From Varanus komodoensis (lineage: Eukaryota > Chordata > Lepidosauria > Squamata > Varanidae): a stretch of DNA of 64,000 bases. The position numbers and the translations under genes were made by a program. Location of the stretch: the NCBI RefSeq assembly GCF_004798865.1, contig NW_025335438.1:14568513-14632512 (forward strand). The letters are read 5' to 3'. The notes beneath the pieces were generated by a model. The model was not told where the DNA came from. It ran no database searches and saw only the letters and a list, made by a program, of their open reading frames with translations. Shown in pieces: positions 1 through 12,195 of this stretch (its first letter is position 1; each line of letters begins with the position of its first letter).

Positions 1-689
1 CTTAAACATGTAAATTCAAGCTATTGAGAAACCATTCATGACATCATAAGATCATCTGTTACATTCCGTATTGGGAAGGCTCAGACCCTGCACCTTTCTG
101 ATTGGCTATAGCCCGGGAAGAACTCTGGGCTAGCTAACTAAATACTTCTTGCTAAACTGTGAATTCCTGCGGGAATTATGAAGCAACATTGCAGCAGTTA
201 TTGTGTATTAAGCAGAATGGAAAACTAAATTCTTCCTGTCTGCTCTCCCTTATAGCTAGAAGAGAGAAGAGGGGCGGGGGAAGGAATGCCATTTTCTTAA
301 GGCAACAGCAATGTTAAACACTTGGCAAGCCGGTGTTTTGAGAGTGCTGGTTTGATTTTATACAAAGGCACATATAAGCAACGCTTTTATCCCAGGATTT
401 ATCCAAATTTTCCAACTCCCAACATGTCCCTAGAAAGGAGAAGGACGCTGGGCGTGTAGTTCAACACATCTGGAGCATACCAGATTGGAATAGTCAGGCT
501 AACTTTTCAAGGCCTTGCGAGTACCGATACCTCACTAAAGTCAATGCTACAGAACCTGCGCAATCGCAACGCAGCTACTCAGAAGCCAGTCCCATCAAGT
601 TCAAAGGGGCTGACTCCCAGCTTGCTGCCTATGATTCTTGGCCTTTAAAGTAACACCACGCCTTTCTTCTGTATCCAACACGTGCAGTG
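1..689. other. Upstream flank of the ASPH promoter
   Basis: No gene is visible. At about 436-500 a short piece resembles one arm of a palindromic repeat common in squamates (the form ending in a TGTAGTTCAACAACATCTGGA-like string), degraded here. The rest is ordinary AT-rich sequence, becoming GC-rich after about 640. Confidence 0.5.
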
Positions 690-1480
690 GCTGCTTCTCG
701 GTGACGCTCAACCTGCCCCAGCGCGCCGCTTCTCTCTTTCGGCGGTGCCACGTTCTAAGCGGCCTATCGTCTTCGGCACGGCTGCGGCCGACGCATGGGC
801 AGAGCGAGCCTCGGAGGCGCTTCCCTTCCGCCGCCGACCAATAAGGCCTCAAGCCGCGTTCGGTACCTCTGCCTTCCCATTGGTTGGAGGGGCCTGCCCG
901 TTGCCTGCGTTAGCGTGCCTGCCGGATCAGGCTAGCGAGAGGGCGGAGCTCTTCGTGCGGGGATAGTCACGGTCGCCCTCGTGTCAGCCCCGCCCCCTGC
1001 CTCGGGAGCGCGCCTCGCTTCTCTGCCTTCTTCGCGGTCTTTGGTGGCGTTACCTGACAGGAGGCAAACATGGCACCGCGCAAGAGCCCCAAGAGCGGCA
1101 GCCCGGGACCCAGGAGAGGTCAGTAACGGGCGCCCAGCTGGGCCTATGTCGGGTGATGGGTGCGGGGCGCAGAGGGTCTGCCCCCACCTGGTTGCACTAT
1201 AGGGCTGGAAGTCTATTTGTCCTTCTGTCTCTGGAAGTATTAGCAGGCGGATCGGTGTTCGGGATGGCCGGGAGGCGAAGTGAGGTTGGGGGCTCTGCCT
1301 CCTCCCACCGCAGCGCTTTTGAAATTGGCGCTCTAGAGCGCCTTTGCCTTCACCATCACCGCCAGCCACTCTCCCCTCCACCGCGTAAATTTGCTTCCCT
1401 CCCCAAAGTTCCAGGGATGCCTCCTTTGCGGGGCGTGTGCGGATGGGGACTCCCTCCTGGTGTATAGAAGACACGGGGAG
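690..1480 (+). promoter_or_regulatory. ASPH: CpG-island promoter (P1) of ASPH
   Basis: This stretch is GC- and CpG-rich against AT-rich surroundings and contains the first coding exon at 1070. A CCAAT box lies at 838-842, an inverted CCAAT (ATTGG) at 879-883, and a GC box (CCCCGCCCCC, an Sp1-type site) at 988-997. No TATA box is evident, as usual for a housekeeping promoter. In mammals the ASPH gene has a ubiquitous promoter (P1) in front of the first exon of this type; assigning P1 here rests on that knowledge plus the exon match. The transcription start cannot be placed from sequence alone; it probably lies between about 900 and 1060. Confidence 0.75.
1070..1118 (+). CDS. ASPH: ASPH exon 1 (ubiquitous first coding exon)
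   Basis: The exon encodes the short basic cytosolic tail MAPRKSPKSGSPGPRR and leaves one base (G) before a donor reading GTCAGT at 1119. The ATG has a good context (A at -3, G at +4), and an in-frame TGA at 1055-1057 lies just upstream, which fixes this start. The human counterpart begins MAQRKNAKSS and ends SSPGARR before the same splice junction; the lizard-type version is shorter because the Ser/Gly-rich stretch is reduced. Joined to the exon at 22149 it reads RR-E-AKHGG, matching human RR-E-TKHGG. The tail lies on the cytosolic side of the ER/SR membrane in this type II membrane protein. Confidence 0.88.
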
Positions 1481-3189
1481 TGCGGGGGGGGGGGCACATA
1501 ACAGTGCTGGGAATGCGAAGGAGGGGAGGGAAATAAAATGGAGCCTAGGCTTGCATCTCCTGCAAAAGCTTCTGCTGCCAAGTTCTCAGGGCCCTCTGTA
1601 ATCCTTCGACTCTGACCTCCTCCTTGAATACACACACACAAAGACACACAACACGAGGAGGAGCCTAGTTTCATTTATCCTACTGTGTACATAGGTCAGA
1701 TCTAAGTGCTGGGAAATTAAGGCAAAATCAGTAACCCTTTGATAGCTTACCTGGGAGTTGACTCGAATATGATGAAACTTCTTCCCACATACTTAGGACT
1801 GCATAGGAAAGAATGCATGGAATTTGGGGTAGGGGACATTGCATTTGAGTAAATAGGCATGGGTTAGTGTATTGGAAGTGCTGTTTCACACATGCATGTC
1901 AGCATTGGATGGTGGCTGGTGTGTTATGAACTGGCACAGAATAGGTATTGAGAAATCCAGTGAGGTACAGGCATGTCAAATCTTCTTGAGCTTTTTTATC
2001 TCACTATTCCTCTTCTTTATAACTTTTTCCTCTTCCCAACCTTTTTGTTCAGTTTTCTATAAAGACACAGCTCTGCCTCATTCCTAGCCAGATGAGATCA
2101 TCCGCAGAACACTTGAGAAAAGACGAATGCATTCTTTTCTTGTGTTATTTCCCTGAATATTATGCTTAAAATGCTAGGTACTGGGTTAGTTTGGGCATAA
2201 CAACCCATAGTTTAAGATTGCAAAACAAGCCTAGCTCTTCTATCTTTGGACATTTCTTTATAGGACTCTGGAAGTTTTTGTTTTATTTTAACTCCAGTTT
2301 CTCATATTGTCTGACCCTAAGCATGCTAATTCATTTTTGCTACAGTTAGTGGAAACAAGTTAACTTAAGTCAAAGTTTAAGTTGACATATTAACAATAAC
2401 AAGCAGTAAACAATTGTTGGTTAACCACTTCAGGTTTTGGTCTATGTGCTAAACTGACTATTTTGTAACAGAACTGGAAGCTTCTGATTGTCTTATGACT
2501 GACAAGGCAGTGCAAGTTGGGGGATGGGGACAGGGAGGTGAAGTTCATTTTTTTAAATACTTAAATCATGGCATTAACATTCACACAGAACCTAAAACAC
2601 AACAGAGTAAGAACGGGTGTTTTAAATGCTTGGTTTAAGTTTCTTAGGGTGGACTCCTATGCCTGTGTAGACAAAGGGCTTACAGCTCCCAGTATGCTCC
2701 TGCGAGCCAACATGCTTGAAGTTGTAGGATTTTTTTTCTTTTGAAGCATGCTTAGTATTGCATCCATGCTTTGTTCAGAAAGCTTGTAGATGCTTTTCAT
2801 AATTACAGTGCTTCTATGAGATTGGTTAGCTTACTGTGCTAAATATTCACACCAAGGGAAGATTCCTTGTAGATCATCTATTCAAAACTGTGGTGGTACT
2901 AAACACTTTTTACGTACATTTAGCTCCCTACCCTAACCATACACAGTAAAGACTGCCTAGGTTAAGATACAGCAAATGTTAACCCTTCTGTTAAGTGATT
3001 TTAGTTTAGTTTAAGGGGTTTTTTGTATAAATAGACACTAGTGACTTGTTGCTGTTATAAATACAAGTGATAGGGCAGGTTGTATATCACTAGTAAGAAA
3101 ACCGCTTTCAGACAATTCACTGTGCCAAGATGTTTAAGTGTCCTAGTTGCTCTCTTTCAAGATTGGTAGTAGATTAGCTGATTTCATTT

Positions 3190-3345
3190 TATGGCTGAGT
3201 TGGACCATAAGGAAGGCTGAAGACTGAAAAATTGACACTTTAGAATTGTGTTGGACAAGACTCCTGAGAGTCCCTTGGACTGAAAAGTGATCAGATCAGT
3301 CAATTCTCAATTCTCGGGCATGACTTTGCAACTGAACAATTTTTT
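3190..3345 (+). mobile_element. BovB (RTE) LINE remnant, C-terminal coding to 3' end
   Basis: GGACCATAAGGAAGGCTGA and GAGAGTCCCTTGGACTG correspond to the BovB reading frame that encodes WTIRKAEHRR and LLRVPWT, also present in the larger BovB copy at 47-51 kb. The final part, GACTTTGCAACTGAAC, matches the BovB 3' end, so most of the intervening sequence has been deleted. The copy is degraded and old. Confidence 0.7.
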
Positions 3346-4217
3346 GTTCTGCTAGCTTTAATGTCTTTGAGTCTGCTCTTCCATTAGAGAACTGATTTAC
3401 AGGGAACAGTTTTGAGCCTCAACCCCTAATCTCATGGCATTAGGCAGAAAAATTGCTTTTTGTTCTTGATGTGTTTTTCTGAGCTTATGAAGGTAAGGAA
3501 ACAATCTCAAGGTTCAGCTTTAGAAAATGTGTTGCCTTGAAGCATTAGGCTTCATGCAGAAGTCAAAAGTATGCACGATGGTTCTGCACGACTTGTATCT
3601 ATTAGCTTGCTTTGACCATGAGGTATTTTTGCTTATGCTTAGTCACTCACTCATTTTTTTCCAAGGGCAACCCCTCATGAAAAGATAATGAGATCAAGCA
3701 ACAGATGTAAACCATCTGGTTCTTAATTGAATGAGTTCTTTCCCTCTCTTCCTCTCCATTGGCATTTAAGTGGCAGGAAAAATACGTTCCTCTCAAAACT
3801 TGCAGAACATATGTAGAAATTCATGGAAAATTTTCAGCATAATGAAGGACTAGACTTTGGTTATAGATAAGAAGTTGAATGTATGGGTGGCTCATTTCAC
3901 CCTGATTGTCCAAAGACTGCTATTTGAATAAACATAGCCTCTCTGAAGGTTAGTGTGCACTTTGCCCATGCACTTTCCCTCAACTTTCCCAAAGTTAATG
4001 CCTTGGGTATCAGAATGGTAATGGCATTATTTTGTCTTTTTAATGCACTGGAATATAGTTAGGAAGATGGCATTATGATTCCTCTTATAGTTGGATTAGC
4101 TTCAATTAGGTTGCAGGTAAACAGAAGCTGACTACTGTTCTAAAGAAAGAAAGTTAGTCAAAATGGTGAAAGGTGGAGCCTTCACATTTCTGGGTTTCCA
4201 GCAAGAAAAGGAAAGTA

Positions 4218-4306
4218 TGTGGTGGTGCTCCTTTGCTGGAGGGGGGGGGGGGTCAGACTAGATGGCCCGGGGATCCCTCCTGACTTGCTCTGTTTCTATG
4301 TTTCTA
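4218..4306 (+). mobile_element. CR1 LINE 3' end
   Basis: GTCAGACTAGATGGCCCGGG followed by TTTCTATGTTTCTA is the CR1 3' terminus. It is nearly identical to the end of the longer CR1 piece at 35.4 kb, so both belong to one subfamily. A poly-G run sits at 4239-4252. The copy is strongly 5' truncated. Confidence 0.8.
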
Positions 4307-6252
4307 AAAGGAGCCCATTAGTGATGAAGTGAAATCAGCCTTTCTTTGGAGGGTATCCCAGAGTCTAGATACAGCCACTGAAAAATCTGTTCTGTATGTA
4401 GCCTGTAGCTCCTACCTTTGGACAGCTGATAGGAACCAAGAAATGTTTTCAATTGCACACAATTCTGCTACCTAAACATCTAAAAAAAAGATGAGACAGC
4501 AGTTGTCACTCCAAAGTGGTATTTGAGCATTGGTGGAATAGCTGTCATTGGAGGTAGCAAGAAGAAAAACTGCAAATGAAAATGCAATTATGATAGAGGT
4601 AGGGAAGGGGAACAGGATGGGTTCTACCACACAGGACTTTGTTATACTAGGTTGGAGGGCTGTGGGGGAAATGGGGGTGGGGGGTGGGGAGAACAAACTA
4701 AAGTGAAATCAATCATCTGTTGGTTAATGGTTGTTCACAGAATGTAGCTTATTTTGCAAGGTTGTGCACACTTGCCCATTGTCTTTCCCAGCATGTTGCC
4801 AGTTAAAATTAATCTTGCATGAAGATTTATTTGCTAAAGGGATGGACCATTTAGCAACATTCAGCTTTGTGAATGTTGTGTAATGAAGATGGTAAGAGAG
4901 GATTTAACATCTGCCATGTCTTATAAATGTTATAAGTAAACAAAGTGCTTATAACAGTGGATACATTCAAAAGAACTGATCAGGGATCTAAGAATTATGT
5001 AAAATAATGAATAAAGTAAAAGTGTCTTTGCTAGGTGAAAATGCAGACTGGCAAGGAATGGGGAAGAGGCGCATGAACAGACCAACTCAGCACGTGTCTG
5101 TATGCTTGAATTCAAGGTCTGTAGGTCATCACACACACCTGAACCATGTTCAGTTTTATAAGTTTTATATGTGCAAAACTGTGAAGCTCTGCAAATAGAT
5201 TTTGACAACATCTGCCTAGACTGCCAGGTGACTTGAATACAGATATTATAGATCAGCTATAATTTCATAAACAGTAGTTGACTTATTTAAAAGGTCGTTT
5301 GTATTGTAGCACTGTGGTTACAAACTCATGAAGGTCTTACTAGTAAAGAACAGTTTTATCTGCCACCAATTCCTCCCAGAGTTCTCATAACATGCCTTCC
5401 TAAAGTCAAGACTTAAACAAGATTTATTAATTATATTATTATCCCAATTTTATTATGTATGATGAAGCCATACTTTGTTTCATGGTGTTTGTACCTGCTC
5501 AGATCTGATTGAGGCACAATAATGGAACAAATGAACTTCAAGAATAACTTTATCTTGCTCTTTGGAATTTTCAATCTTCTCTTAAAACAATGAACCCTAG
5601 GATAATTCAGTCTTCAATTGTGATCAATTATTGTTTTTTTCTTATCTCTAAACATTATTAGCACAAAAGATTCCTGATCTTAAAACTAATGATTTATTGG
5701 ATTCTTCATTGTAGGATGTTTATGCAATGCGGTTTTCCTTGCACCAAAGTGGTTATTTCCTGATGAACATCATAAACTGGTAAAGTGTGAAAACTGCAGT
5801 GACTGATGACTGTCTGTTTTTGCAACTGCACTCATTGACTGGTGTAGTGCATGGAGAGTATTTTTGTCTGTTTGATTTGCTGTGAAAATACAGAATCAGG
5901 GCTGGAAAGTCTTTTGTTTCATAGAGGCAAAAGTTAAAGTTTTAGGTATAAACCATGAACAAGTTTGAATAAAAGTTTAAGAATTCCCAATAATAAAGAC
6001 TGTAGGCATATAGTGCCAAAGTGTAGTGGATTTTTTTCCAGCTCTGGAGAGAATGATAGAATACCTCAATAGATTCTTTGTAATCTATGTAGCAGTAGTT
6101 GTATTACATGCTTTACCATGCATATTACTTAAAGTGTTAAAGGTTTGCTTGTTTAAGTGACTGTAATTTAAGAAAGCTACTAATGGGTGGTGTTTTGGCA
6201 TGGTGATCTTACATACTTGTTTTCAAAGAATCTAATATTAAGTAAATGGATA

Positions 6253-6530
6253 CTGTATTTTTCCATGTATAAGATGATACTTTTTCTTAAAAATATTTAC
6301 CTAAAAATGGAGGGGCTTCTTATACATGGGGGGCCAAAAGGAGAATTGTGGCGTACTTGGGTGGGGGGGGGGCGGGGGTAGACTGGTGCAACCATGGGAG
6401 CGTGGGTGGGGAAGTGGTGAGGTGACAGGCATGTGCATGTGGCAGGAGCTTGCTCTCTCAGAGATTGGTAAGAAAAGTGGGGGGGGCGTTCTATACATGG
6501 GGGGGGTGTCTTATAGATGGAAAAATACAG
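6253..6530. mobile_element. Non-autonomous Tc1/mariner-like MITE
   Basis: Terminal inverted repeats CTGTATTTTTCCATGTATAA at the left and the complement of CTGTATTTTTCCATCTATAA at the right (22 bp with AGA, one mismatch) are flanked by TA on both sides (6251-6252 and 6531-6532), the mariner-type target duplication. Subterminal copies of CTTATACATGGGGG and CTATACATGGGGG lie inside. There is no coding capacity; the long ORFs here are frames across G-rich runs. Confidence 0.75.
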
Positions 6531-6699
6531 TATGTAGCTTTCAACCACAAAAAACAGCCCTAGTGCCTTATGCATACAATGCAGAAACCCTTGCTTACTA
6601 TAACAGTATCCTCTCATCAATATAAACCACAATCAGCCAGATAGTACATATAAATGCTGTAAAAATCTAAAACAGGACGATATGGAAAGACTTCTCTAG

Positions 6700-6918
6700 A
6701 GAGCAGGTATAGTGTAGTGGTTAGGAGTGTGGGACTATGACTCAGGTGATCTTGGTTCTAGTGCCTGCTCAGCCATGGGTGACTTTGGGCCAGTTGCAGA
6801 CTCTCAGCTCAGCCTACACAGGATTGTTGTTGTGATGATAAGACTGAGAGCATGAGAAGGAGAATGATGTAAGCCACTTTGAGTTTGTTAAAACAAAAGT
6901 GGGATGTACATCAAAATA
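6700..6918 (+). mobile_element. tRNA-derived SINE
   Basis: A pol III A box (TATAGTGTAGTGG region, 6709-6720) and a B box (GGTTCTAGTGCC, 6754-6765) are spaced as in tRNA genes. They are followed by the body TGGGTGACTTTGGGCCAGTT and the 3' part ATGTAAGCCACTTTGAG common to squamate SINEs, ending in an A-rich tail. Confidence 0.8.
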
Positions 6919-7089
6919 ATTACTAACTGAATAAGCTCCCATATAAGTGGTACCACCATTTGTCTAGCAGGCCCAGCATTATCTTTTTTGACTGGGAATG
7001 GCTCACACAGTACATTGTGAAACTATGGAATTCACTTCCACAGGTTAGCAATAGCTACCTACTTGAATGACTTTGAAAGGAGTTCAGAT

Positions 7090-10000
7090 GTATTTAGGAT
7101 ATTTATTTATTTAGAGTATTTGTATGCTGTCCCATCGCATAGCCTCAGGGCGGCTTACATAAATAAGAAAAATGAAGTAAAACATAATACAAACAAAATC
7201 CGGATCCACCCTGGCTGCAGATTAAAACCTATATAGCTGATGTTAAAAGTTATTAACATATTGTTGAAATAAAAGGGTCTCAGCCTGGTGCCGAAAAACA
7301 AATAACGATGGCGCCAGGCGGACCTCTCTGGGGAGCGCATTCCATAGGCAGGGCGCCACCGCAGAGAAAGCCCTCCTAATGTCTTTCCTGGAGGGTTCCC
7401 GGAGGAGGATCTCTGCTGCCGATCTCACAGGATGAGAGGGCAAATACGGAAGAAGGCGTTCCTTTAGGTATTCAGGTCCCAAGCTGTTAAAGGCTTTATA
7501 GGTAATAACTAGCACCTTGAATTGAGCCTGGACTTAGATGGGGAGCCAGTGAAGCTGGTAGAGGACTGGGGTTATATGACAGTAACTCCCAGTCCCCATC
7601 AGCAACCTGGCTGCTCTATTTTGCACCATCTGAAGTATCCGGACTGTCTTCAAGGGCAGCCCCATGTAGAGCGTGTTACAGAAATCCAGCCGGGAAGTAA
7701 CCAATGCATGTGTCACTGTTGCTAGGCAGTCGTCCCCCAGGTAGGGACGCAGCTGATGGATTAACCGAAGCTGAAGGAAAACGCTCCTCGCCACTGCAGT
7801 CACTTGAGCTTCCAGGGACAGCTCTGGGTTGAGGAGCATTCCCAAGCTGCGGACCCTGTCCTTTAGAGGGAGTGCAACCCCATTTAGGGCAAGGTCTAAG
7901 TCACCTACCCAGGAGCTTGGACCATCCACCAACAGGACCTCTGTCTTGTCTGGATTGAGCTTCAGTTCATTGGCCCTCATCCAGCCCTTTACCTCGGCCA
8001 GGCACCGGTTCAGTACAGCCACTGCCTCACCTGGATTGGTTGAAAATGAGAGGTAGAGCTGGGTATCATCAGCATATTGATGATTCTGCAGCCCAAACCT
8101 CCTGATGATCTCTCCCAGTGGTTTCATGTAGATGTTGAATAGCAAGGGGGACAAAATGGACCCCTGCGGTACTCCACGGCATAGCTGCCATGGTGCAGAG
8201 CCAAAGTCCCCCAGCACCACCTTCTGGACTTGGCTTTCAAGGTAGGAGCAGAACCACTGCCAAGCAGTGCCTCCTACTCCCAGACCTGCTAGCCTATCCA
8301 GGAGGATACCATGGTCGATGGTACTGAAAGCCGCTGAGAGGTCCAAGATGACCAACAGGAATGTACTCCCCCTGTCTCTCTCTGCACAGGTCATCATACA
8401 GGGCGACCAAGGCAGATTCAGTACCATACCCAGGTCTGAAGCCGGACTGAAATGGGTCCAGATAGTCAGTTTCATCCAGGAGTGCTTGGAGTTGTCCCGC
8501 CACCACCTGTTTCAACACCTTGCCCAGAAACAGGATGTTGTCCACCAGTCTATAATTGGCGGCCATCTCTGGATCCAGGGACGCCTTCTTTAGGACCAGC
8601 CTGACTACCCCTTCCTTTAGAGGAGCAGGCACCTGGCCGTTCCTCAGAGAGGCGTTAATGAGCTTCAGGATCCAGGCACCAATCCCGTGTTTGGCTTTGG
8701 TCAGTAGCCACAACGTGCAAGGGTCAAGTAAACAGGTGGTGGGACGTACTTGTGCAAGCACCTTGTCCACATCAGGCCGCAATAACTGAAATTCATCCAA
8801 TAATATCTGACCAGAAGGAGTCATTGGCACCTCCCCTAGAGGATCTGAATCACTAGTGGAGTCCAGCTCGTGAGGAATCTGAGCTATTTTCTCAAAGTGC
8901 TGGGCAAAGTCGTCACAGCAGGCCATCAAGGGTGGTATAGGATCTTTCTTAGGGCCAGGATGTACCAGCCCATGTACCACTCAAAAGAGCTCTGCTGGAC
9001 GGCACTGTGTGGAGGCAATGGAAGTGGAGAAGAATTTCTTCTTTGCTGCTCTCACTGCCACAGCATAGGCTCGATAATGAGCTCGTAAGCATGCTCAGTC
9101 AGATTCATCCTGTGATTTCCTCCACCTACGCTCTAGATGTCTCCCAACTTGCTTCATTGCCTGTAGTTCAGGTATGTACCGTGGGGAGGAACGGGCTCTG
9201 CCGGACGGGAGAGGATGCTTAGGAGCGATCATGTCAATAGCTCTGGCCATTTCCCCATTTCACAGTTCAACTGGAGCATCAACAGGAGCACCAGCTTTAT
9301 CAACCGGAAATTCCCCCAGAGCTTTCAGGAATCCGTCCAGATCCTTCCGGCTCCAAGGGCGAACCAACACAATAGGATCCGCACCCTTTCAGAGGGAAAG
9401 GCCGGCATCGAGCTCAAACCTCACGAGGAAGTGATCTGACCATGACAGGGGAGTCAGACACAAATTGCTCACCCTCAGATCCCTTTCTTCCTGCCCGTCG
9501 AGAAAACCAGGTCCAGAGTGTGTCTACGTTCATGGATCGGGCCTATGACATGTTGAGACAGCCCTATGGCCGTCATGGAGGCCATGAAGTCCTGAGCCAC
9601 CCCGGTGAGAACAGTCTCGTCATGGGGATTGAAGTCCCCCAGGATCAACATCCTGAGGGTCTTCAACACCAGGTCTGAGATTATCTCTGTCAGCTCAGGC
9701 AGGGAGTCTGATCGGCAGAAGGGTGCATGGTACACCAGCAGAATCCCCAATCTGTCTCGGTTGCCCAGTGCCAGATAAAGGCTCTCTAGACCCGGTCTCG
9801 AGAGAACAGGAAGCCCTACCAGGGAAATTGGAGCTCAATAGATTAAAGCAACCCCCCTCTCCTCCCCTCCCCTCTGGGCATGGCTGGTGCTGGACCAGAT
9901 ACCCGAGTGGGCACAGTTGAGAGGGACACATCCCCCCCCGTCTCCCACCCAGGTCTCTATAATGCAAACCAGGTCAGCCCCCTCATCCACAATTAAGTCG

Positions 10001-10560
10001 TGGATGAGGGATGTTTTGTTATGGACCGACCTGGCATTAAGCAACAGCACCGTCAGGCCCGAAGGGCGGTTGATAAGCATACCCGGAACCTTCCGGTTGG
10101 GGGAATAACCAGAAGGGGTACAGGTGTCAACCATCTGTCCCTCTTTCTATGCCGACATGTTAAACCCCAACACCATATTGTCCATTGCCCAAAACTACCC
10201 CAGTGGTGGTGCCAACGCGCTCCCCGGGCAACCCCATAGTAGCAGCCAGGTGTGAATCCATTAAAACAATCTAATAAAATACAATAAAAATACAATTAAA
10301 CCCTCCAACCCACCCAATTACAAAAGCCCACCCGCACACACACAGCGCATGTCTGGCCAGCCCAGCCCCCGCACGGCCCCCCACTGGCCCGAGGCTGCAG
10401 CCCCTCCCTGTACCCTGCCCCCAATCTGGCACAGCTGCCACTTATGCGGGGGGGGAGGGGTAAGGGCAGGACTCACGGAGAATTCGCTGGCAGGGTGGAG
10501 GGCCTGCAGGCCAGCAGCGTCCCGGTCCCACGGTGGCCGCCGTCCATTCTTCGGATAAGT
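7090..10560 (-). mobile_element. L2-clade LINE, near full length, broken
   Basis: Read on the minus strand, this copy has a GC-rich 5' region (about 10560-10290), an endonuclease part (VLLLNARSVHNKTSLIHDL near 10050; LILGDFN and HTLDLVFS at 9640-9475), a reverse transcriptase part (FQSGFRPGYGTESALVALYD near 8430; QYADDTQLYLSF near 8070; GVPQGSILSPLLFNIYM near 8170) and the C-terminal region down to about 7250. The tail GGGCGGCTTACATAAATAA lies near 7150. The frame is split into at least four pieces (9835-10134, 9475-9750, 8294-8980, 7534-8475), so the copy is dead. It is the same family as the open copy at 14-16.4 kb. Clade assignment to L2 (CR1 superfamily) is from the protein style, not a search. 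Confidence 0.85.
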
Positions 10561-11726
10561 ATCATCTACTAGTCATCATGATTATAGATTCCTTTCAGTG
10601 TTCAGTGCCTCTGAACATCAGTTGCTAGGGAACATGAACAGGAGGGTACTATTTTGCTTATGTCCTGCTTGTGGGCTTTCCACAGGCATCTGGTTGGCCA
10701 CAGAGAGAATAGAATGGTGTACTAAAAAGCATTTTGCCTGATCCAGCATGGCTTTTTGTATGTTATCCTTCCCATCAGTTTATTGATGCTTTTAACACAG
10801 CAGTGTATATTAAAACTGGAAGATGTGGAAAAGGAGACAAAACCCTGTTTCCCCTTCTGGAGCTCTCTACCACACTCGGGAAACCTTTTCTTCAATATCT
10901 ACTTACTTTAACCTAGGTGATAGAGATAATGCAGTCATGTTCTGTACTGTGTCCTGCTTGTAAGTAATTACAATATTAAATGATAAAGTTACACTTTGAT
11001 TTCTATGATTTTAAGTTTCTATTTCACTGAAATAAGTAGCTTTGAACATCTTTGCAACATCTTGTCATACCAAATGATTAACATGATGTAGAAGCAAGAC
11101 ATTAAAGCCTTTATAAGATTGAGTAAACTTTATGTTGGACAAAAGTCAAAGGCTGTAACTTACCCCTTTTCTCCCTTAAAAATGTGTTTGATTTTTTTCT
11201 TAAATTATGATTGACAGGATTCTCATGGAGCTGTTTGTCAATGAGGCACTTAAATATAAGTTATGATTTGGAAATGGATAATGAATGTAAAACAGTACTG
11301 TAGGGGAAAAATGTAGTAGGGATAAAATTTGCTTGATTCAAGTGTTTGTCACTTGCATTCATGCCTCTTTTGTTCCACATTCTACTGTTCAGGCATGTTG
11401 CAACATATGGCTGTTATACTTTAACTTCCAATTGTGATCATGCTGAGGCTGTAGACGGGGACGAGCAACTTGTAGCCTGCATTTGGTTTCCTGCATTTGG
11501 TTCCCTCCCCCTGCTTTTTCAGTATCTCCCGCAGGAGAAAGAAAATGTGGTTTGATACCGAAGTTTGACAGCAAACTGATACAAAGGCTTAGAATTGATT
11601 AATTTAGTTTGTCTTCAAGCTAACAAAGTTCAGTCTAAGCTTTCTTATTAGTTTTCCAGTGAATTTTGTCAGCAAATAGCTTTTAGCTTCCCCCTCCCCA
11701 ATTTTTGTGGCTCAGGCAAATATAGC
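10561..11726. other. Intron 1, no recognised feature
   Basis: AT-rich single-copy-looking sequence. I see no exon, RNA gene or clear repeat. Confidence 0.5.
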
Positions 11727-11734
11727 CCTTATAG

Positions 11735-11942
11735 CAGGGGTCTCAAACTCACCTGAGGGCCACTGGAAGTAGAGTCTGGGTGAGGCTGGGCCGCATCAAG
11801 TATTCCACCATCGCGGTAGAGGTGGGCCGCTCATCCCACGGCCGGCCCGGGCGCCGCTGGCGCTTTGAAGGCCGCAGGGCCCCTCCCCCATGCCCTGCCC
11901 GTCCTGGCAATTGGCCCATGGGCCGCGAGTTTGAGACCCCTG
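11735..11942. mobile_element. hAT MITE with perfect ends and 8-bp target duplication
   Basis: The element starts CAGGGGTCTCAAACTC and ends with its exact complement (16-bp perfect terminal inverted repeats). It is flanked by CCTTATAG on both sides (11727-11734 and 11943-11950), the 8-bp target duplication of hAT transposases. It is 208 bp and GC-rich (GGGCCGC motifs). Intact ends and duplication indicate a young insertion moved by a hAT transposase encoded elsewhere. Confidence 0.92.
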
Positions 11943-12143
11943 CCTTATAGGGTCTAGGAGGCAGACTGCCCAGTTTACCACCCCTGGCGAGAGCCTTGCT
12001 ACATAAGTAAACATCAAATGTAGAGATAATGTAAACATTAGTATAAGAACCCAACGTAAAATTAAATATTTTTTCTGGATACATAGTTTCTTCAGCCTTG
12101 TTAATCTTGGCTGTTCATTGTTTAGTTCTGTAGTAGCCGGGCA

Positions 12144-12144
12144 A

Positions 12145-12194
<50 letters not shown>
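12144..12194. repeat. (ATT)n microsatellite
   Basis: About 17 uninterrupted ATT units at the 3' end of the minus-strand L2 copy, probably grown from its tail repeat. Confidence 0.9.

Positions 12195-12195
<1 letters not shown>

Larger units (their letters stand above)
1119..6252. other. ASPH intron 1, first part
   Basis: The first 360 bp continue the CpG island. After that the sequence is AT-rich and mostly unique, apart from the BovB remnant and the CR1 tail listed separately. At about 2670-2735 there is a degraded copy of the squamate palindromic repeat (ACAGCTCCCAGTATG and GAAGTTGTAGG). Confidence 0.6.

Noticed and set aside
601-1674. Several overlapping ORFs on both strands (up to 180 aa) in the GC-rich start of the window
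   Set aside because: They arise from few stop codons in the CpG island, have no family similarity and overlap each other in all frames. Only the short exon at 1070 is supported.
6297-6632. Minus and plus ORFs of about 100 aa in the G-rich block
   Set aside because: They are translations of a MITE with poly-G runs (repeated Pro or Gly), not proteins.
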